Assembly: GCA_022818135.1 (NCBI GenBank) | Contig: JAFMSR010000007.1 | Coordinates: forward strand, 6,183,672 to 6,247,671 | Length of the DNA stretch: 64,000 bases | Direction: 5' to 3' | Origin: Saxidomus purpurata | Taxonomy: Eukaryota; Mollusca; Bivalvia; Venerida; Veneridae | Shown here: one piece after another, positions 57,705-64,000 of the stretch | Numbering within the stretch: position 1 is the first letter of the stretch | Layout: each line of letters starts with the position of its first letter | The notes under the pieces: model-generated | Database searches by the model: none | The model's input: only the letters and a program-made list of their open reading frames with translations | Told to the model about the DNA's origin: nothing | Translations under genes and position numbers: made by a program

Positions 57705-60700
57705 ATTTCAGTATAGCCAGGACACTGCCCAGAACTCTATCAGTTTTGTTATTTTAGTCTTTAAAACACTTACCATTAACAGGTAAGCTAACTAATATTT
57801 GCGTTCACACATAATCAGTAACATAACGAGTGGCTAACTAGTTATATGTTATTTCAAATCTGGTTGTCTAGATAAAAATCTTGTTGCTTGTTATCAAAGA
57901 TTCACAGGTTATCTAGATAAAAGTTGCGTTGACACATATTAAGAAGCATTATAAGTGATTAACTAGTATGCTTTTAGTGACCACTTAGAATGTTACTTAA
58001 AGGGGCACTCCCTACATCTAGCCGATTATATTCTCGAAACATAGAGTATGTGTCGTAAAATGATAAATAGATGCAATTTCAAAGAAGAAACTATGGCAAA
58101 AAATGCCTCATTTTACCACAATTAACCAATAAAGACGTTTTCTGTAATAAATCGCATCCATCCATTAATTGTTTCCCCCCCCCCTATCAACTAACATATA
58201 TTTTGAATGGTTATCGGTCCCAAAACCGCTATTTTCAAACCTTGATATTATCAATAACGACTGGTAATGCATAGCTGAAACTTTCAGGTTAAAGCTGCTC
58301 GCTCTCAGTTGCCGTTGAAAAAATAAAACTTTCAAAAATGACATACTTATACATAAATAGAAAACTAAAGGCCAGAATCAACAATAGAAGTAAAAATCTA
58401 GGTAATTTGCAAAATAATCGATTGAAAATACTGGTTTTACTACACCGCTTCAATATAACATATTAGAATTTCAAGAAACGCTTTAATATTTGATAGCGTA
58501 TTATTTCAAATCTACTGATATATTTTACCGGAATTTATACTGGGACATTTTTACATGACTACATGTTCTAAAATATGTTATTTTCATACAGTGTGAAGAA
58601 CTTTGTTTTTTTTATTTAACCAAACTCTGAGAGCAAGCAGGTTTAATGTTATTACCATATCGCGTTTTCTTTTTGTATTTTGTCTTACAATTATGCACAA
58701 CAATGTCCTCGCGTTGGTTTTCTTACCACATTGCGGTCTTTTAACATAATCTGGTTTCTTAATTTTCGCTCGTATATCTCAAGTTGAGTAACTTCTCTTC
58801 ACGGAATACTATAAATACTAACACACTTCGTGTAATACGGTGTATAAGTGCCCATTAATCTCGAAAAACAGCTGGCGTACATCTTTTCTTTAAGAACTGC
58901 GTTAGATAGATAGGTTATCTCACTATTCAACACGTAACCCGTATTTAGTATTCCTTTCGATTTACGTAAATTGTATCATACTGTTATGTAACTTTCCGAG
59001 AATGGCTTTCAGTTTTATCCTGGTGTTTAAATCCGTTACAAATGTGTTTGTCAATGTTTGGAGTAGAAACATTTGTTTAGAAAAACGTCAATGAATCTAT
59101 CGTGTAAGACATGTGGATGCATTGATACTCAAATACAACTGAATGGAAATTATATTGAAAGTGTATATCAGTTATGAAATTTGAGACTATCCAGACGTTT
59201 TCGGAGTTCAGATGCTATTGATTTCCTATATGACGTCCAGTTAGCACATTAAGAAAGCAGACTATTAATTTGCCACTGCACTTGATCCCGTCCGTGTGGA
59301 ACAAAAGGGGTCAAGTTAATCCATATATACGAATGATATAGAAATACAACATATTTCGACCCGATGTCTTGTATTTATGTGAACCATTCGCTTGATGGCA
59401 GCTTCATGAACGTCAGAGCACCCTGGATAATGATTGTGGTAGCTTCGGTCGGTCTGCATGGAATTCATTCCAGCGTGCCTCCTCTTTGCATGGGCTGAAA
59501 TTGTTGTGCTTTTCTTCTGCATAACTGTTCCGATCAAAAAGGTCATACTGTACCATTCCCTTCATCTTTAAAGTCATTCTCGTGCAATGTATAAATCATC
59601 TGTTTCAATGATCACTGTGAAATATTTTAGGACACGAATGTTCTCTCATTCAATTATGGTCTTTACTATTGTAGAACAAGGTGAATGAAGGCATTGTCGT
59701 ATGTCTGGCGTCGATATAAAATCTTTTCGCTGTCACGTGATTTGGAGATACCTAAAATAGGGGTAATTCTGTAAGACGCGAGCGTACTGAAATTCTTAAT
59801 TCGATAATTTTATTAAAAATGTGACGAAAATGTTTCCGTTAAACCTGTTAGTGTCTGTTGTATTTAATTTAACTTTTATTTTGCTGGCATTAAGTGGTTC
59901 TGTCTTTGTGGGCAGTGAAGACCATGATCCCTTCATACATTCTTGATTTATAATTAGTTGTGTTATTATTGATACATAGTAATTACATGGAAAATTGTGT
60001 AATTATTCCTGGTGCAATAACAATAGTTCGGTAAATTACTGTTCATGTTTTACCACGAGGTCATTTCCGACTCCCATTAAATATACGGCACAATGGCGCA
60101 AAAATCCCGTAGATTATGCAAATATGCCGATAAATAACATTTGAATGCCGATCAAGCATTGAAGGAAACAATAGTACGAAATTGTAATCTGGAGACATTT
60201 GAAAAGAAGAATAGCATTTACATGTATCATGAAACTGCAACGAAGAAATTATTACAGAGTTAACATGCTGCAGAATGTAGTGTTCGAGGCGCAAACCAAT
60301 AAGTACGAGACTGACAAAGTGTTGAGATGTGCTACACACATTTCATCGAAACTTAGCATATCATGAGTTAAGAGACTAACAACTTCTCTCAGTTCACACA
60401 ACGATGATACGTTAGGGATGAGGTTCTTGTGCTTCCGGCCGAGAGTCGATGTGACACAAAAACAATAGACAATTGGACAGTGCATATATTTGAAAGGACT
60501 GTGTGAAGGTCTGAATGCAGTCAATCGTTAACGACAACTGGCGCGGAGAACGTGTGTGACATGCTTCAATTTTCTTTTGTTTAACCGTACTATCAGCTAT
60601 TGTGTATTTACGCATTCGTTATACCGGGACTCCATATTGAATTATAAAAAGATGGACATTCTCTCGCAGTGTTTTAATATTAATCTTCTAAAGATTAAAA

Positions 60701-60935
60701 ACAAACTGTTTGTGCTTAAGCATTCTCGAGCGCACTAGCAAGATCTTAAACAGTCTTATTTTAGCCATGCGACCAGGCAAATTTGTTTTTGGAGTAATGT
60801 TCAAAACATGTCACGTCTGCTGCAGTTGTTTTCTACAATTATTTCTAGCGGTTATTGCAAGAGACGAGACTAAATATTTTCCGAATTTTATTGAATGCAA
60901 ACGTTGAGACTCGGGTGGAGGAGCACTGTCTTGCG
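57705..60935. other. No gene seen
   Basis: AT-rich. AAAGGGGCACTCCCTACATCTAG at 57999 resembles the end of a dispersed element, but its partner was not found. A C10 run lies at 58168. Confidence 0.4.
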
Positions 60936-60940
60936 TGTTT

Positions 60941-61000
60941 GTCCACAGCAAATGACCTCTGTCCACAGCAACTGACCTCTGTCCACAGCAACTGACCTCT
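60941..61000. repeat. Three-copy 20-bp tandem repeat
   Basis: GTCCACAGCAACTGACCTCT three times in direct tandem (first copy has AAATG for AACTG). Confidence 0.95.
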
Positions 61001-61004
61001 GTTT

Positions 61005-64000
61005 AGCATCGCGTTTTTAAAAAGGCCAATTATTTCAATGATTTCAGCAATTTGCTGCACAGTTACTACCTGTTTGCTAGAGAATCCAGAGAACATGATA
61101 CTATAGGATGGTAAATTAGATAACGCAGGGAGAACTGCTATGCTCTATACAGACGCGTTTGGAAAGATGAATTATTGATAAGGGAACGACACATTTGCCT
61201 GTATGGAAACAAGTAGTTATCATCTGGGGCATGATCTAAAAATGCCAACGCTGAAGACAATAATTAGTGTGAAATGAGCATGTGATACAAACATGCACTT
61301 TACTGCACTATCAGATGCAGATTTCTATAGAGATACGATACCATTTACAAAATCATCAACATTTTTTATATTTCTTCAAGTGTAAAGCCCCCGTCGGCTG
61401 ATATTAACGGAAATTATCTATACAACACAACGCAATAAATTACGACGTTTTGAAGGTTCAATGCTCCGTTTTGTCCCATAATAATTTGCTTATTGGTAAT
61501 ATAGATTTCAGCGTAAATTGGCATTTGCAAACTAATTTTCTCTCTGTTTTTGTGCAACATTTGGAATGTAATATAATTTGAGTCGTTTAGAATTACAGGG
61601 TCTTACATGAAGAAAACTTGATGCTGCAGGCTGGAATGCCCTCCAACGTAATTTGATGGCAACTGCTAGTGCCGAAGTAGTGGGAGCCAATGTCGAACTT
61701 TGTTAAAGTAAGTTGCAGGAACGTGACATAAACATGAGAATTCTTTCGCCACACAGCCATATGTACATATGACAACATTTTAATATTCAGTTAATTTTTA
61801 AATAGTTCATTTATATGAAACAACAATTTTTAGCAGAGATAGATAAAACGAATATGGACATAGCAAGACAACACCCACTAAACGTCTACACTGGACTGAA
61901 TTCATCTCAACAGATAAGAATGAATAAAGATAATCGGACATGGAAATCTCTAACTGAAATATGACGTCATTGATGTTAACCCACTCATATCTGACAGATG
62001 TGACGTTATACTCGTTTGCAGCCACCACCATATCGTCAATGCTAATTCTTTAAGTAATTGCAAATAACTTTTTGTGTCAATAAAGAGTACTTTTTTGTTA
62101 AGTAGAGCGTGCTCTTATGGATAAAATCTCTGCAAAAAACATTGATAATACACACAAATAGATAAAACGCTGAAACTCTCCCAAAAGAATTAGACCTACA
62201 TGTTCATTTTACTGAAATTCTCAATTTCGGAACTGATAACGTAAATATCAAGTTATGCTCTAAAAATCATGCCATGCACTTCAAATGAAATTGCAACGGT
62301 GTAATAAAGTAAACTTTAAAGGAAATGATGGTGCACAAGGATGAAAATGTCCAAAAAGATGATTCAGTTATTATTTATTCATAACTTTGAGATCGAAGGA
62401 ACTTATCTGATCAAATTATTATTAGATCCATGCAACTGCAAAAACTGTACATTGGTAAAATTGATCAAGTATTGACAAGTTGCCCGGAATGAGGCGGAAC
62501 ATTTATCGCTTATTTGTAAAAGTTGTAAATTCATCCGCGCAGAATATGTTTCTTTCCGGTGAAATTTGTCGATGATAAATAGTTCCGTGATTTTAAATGT
62601 ATTTTAAATCGACGTGATCGATGGGCACCCTATTTCATATGCCGAAATAGAAACTACTAAACTTAAGCATTAACATGTTCAGAAATATCTGTACAAACAT
62701 CTTTAATAGAACATAAAGTCGTAAAAAAATAATAATACTAAAATGCGTCTGATATTCAAACTGTGCGGTTTTTTTTTGTATTTACTCATTCACATTTATC
62801 TCCAATATAGTACTGCCAACATTCCCGCCTGTTAACGTGACCAAAAGTACTGTTGAAATAGGCGTTATACTCCTACAACAATCGTCAACATGGTGGTACA
62901 GGAGTGTAGGCGTTGATCTCAGTAAATATTAACCTATTGCTTTTTTAGCCTTGAATAGACGTTCCCTTTACACTGAGGCCAGAAACAGTACGTGGTAAAG
63001 TTTTAAACTTCCTGCCACGGAATTTGGTCGCCATCTAAAAGTAAAGACATGGTTTCTATTGTACATTGGAGTACGGGATAAAGTCAGGATTGCAAGTTTG
63101 ATACAACTTTACAATTGCAGTTTTTACACACTTTTTGTTTACAGTAAAATCAGATCTCGATAACCGGTATTCGGACCGGCGGACACAGTGCTATTTTAAC
63201 CGAACATTAATTCAGATAACAAAATAAATTGCGTTACAATTAAACATGTATAATTAATTAAGAAAACAAATAAAAAGAAATAGAGTATTCTATTAAATCA
63301 AAATTAGATATCTACACGATATTCTCTCATACCTGACCTTGAAGTTTTATACGATATCTCGAGCTGAGCTACTAGTATCATAGTGATATTACAGCTACAA
63401 TTAAAATCCCCATCTGTTTGTGGCGCTAATACTTGCCCATAATAATCATATTCCAAAGTCACACATGAACTATTTCTAATTAATTTCCAAATTATCAGCA
63501 GACAATCTATTACACGGAACTGATAAGGTCATATCCGTTTCTAATAAAATGTAGCCCAGACCGTGTCGTGTTTTATTGAGATTATGCAAATAAGGCCAAT
63601 AAACAATATTTAACTGCTACTTTTGTTATTGTTTTATATCCTAGTACTGGAAATGACATGCATTCAACTGTGGAAGAGATTGGATTCCATGGAAAAGATG
63701 ATATTGCCATGAATACTTGATTAAGGAGAAGACACATTCGTTAGTATCAACAGACAATTACTGCGAACTTTTGATGACAACTTGTCATTCACGAAGATAA
63801 TTATTGAAATTTGAACATTTGATGAGCAGCGGAACAACGTCTTGGCATATTAGAGAATTCTCCAGATTTTTTATTAGCCTTTTCTGCTGGAAATTTCAAA
63901 AAGAATACTAATATTCTGTTAATAGTTCCTGTGTTTTAAATGAAAGACTTTGTAATATTTCCTTTTGATATACTAAACTTACGTGTTTATTCAGTGAAGG
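61005..64000. other. No gene seen to the window end
   Basis: AT-rich, no convincing exon, element end or RNA gene. Confidence 0.4.

Noticed and set aside
1..64000. CRISPR arrays, bacterial operons or phage genes
   Set aside because: No direct repeats with unique spacers, no Shine-Dalgarno-led gene strings, and the spliced genes show this is eukaryotic DNA.

Overview
This is metazoan nuclear DNA. It is AT-rich, has spliced genes with GT-AG introns and long intergenic spaces, and is dense in decayed repeats. A bivalve mollusc is the likeliest source. The reasons are a secreted coiled-coil C1q-domain gene, a secreted cysteine-rich gene resembling the invertebrate DUF7042-7045 family, tRNA-derived SINEs, TGACC-rich dispersed repeats, a repeat end reading CTCAGGTGAGCGATAT, and tails of non-LTR retrotransposons of a common molluscan type. 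This assignment is inference; no species can be named.

Layout. 1-1835 is a striking inverted arrangement of a 147-bp tandem repeat, each unit made of seven 21-bp subunits, around a unique spacer of about 140 bp. 2025-10979 holds the 3' part of a minus-strand gene of unknown function. I assembled five exons from splice signals, including 32-nt and 60-nt exons, and their codon phases all match. Its introns hold three degenerate tandem arrays and a 535-bp inverted-repeat element with TTAA-like flanks. 11.3-17 kb is transposon-rich: a SINE, a second TTAA element, a Tigger/pogo-like element with TA flanks, a decayed LINE with an RNase H region, and a 28-bp minisatellite grown out of that LINE. 17.19-18.56 kb is a two-exon C1q-domain gene (+). 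23.59-24.68 kb is an intact DHHC palmitoyltransferase (+) with an unspliced coding region. 24.9-36 kb holds LINE tails, tandem repeats and an 807-bp fold-back element. 39.59-42.12 kb is a two-exon secreted, probably GPI-anchored cysteine-rich gene (-). 49.32-49.65 kb looks like the last exon of a single-pass membrane protein (-) with an in-frame TGA just before the membrane segment. 55 kb has a possible first exon of another membrane protein (-). The remaining 42-64 kb is mostly AT-rich non-coding DNA with old repeats.

The genes do not form an operon or an evident pathway. Three of them (C1q, cysteine-rich GPI, TM exon) look secreted or membrane-bound, which is compatible with but does not show a surface or immune role. 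Most other long open frames in the window are chance or repeat-derived.
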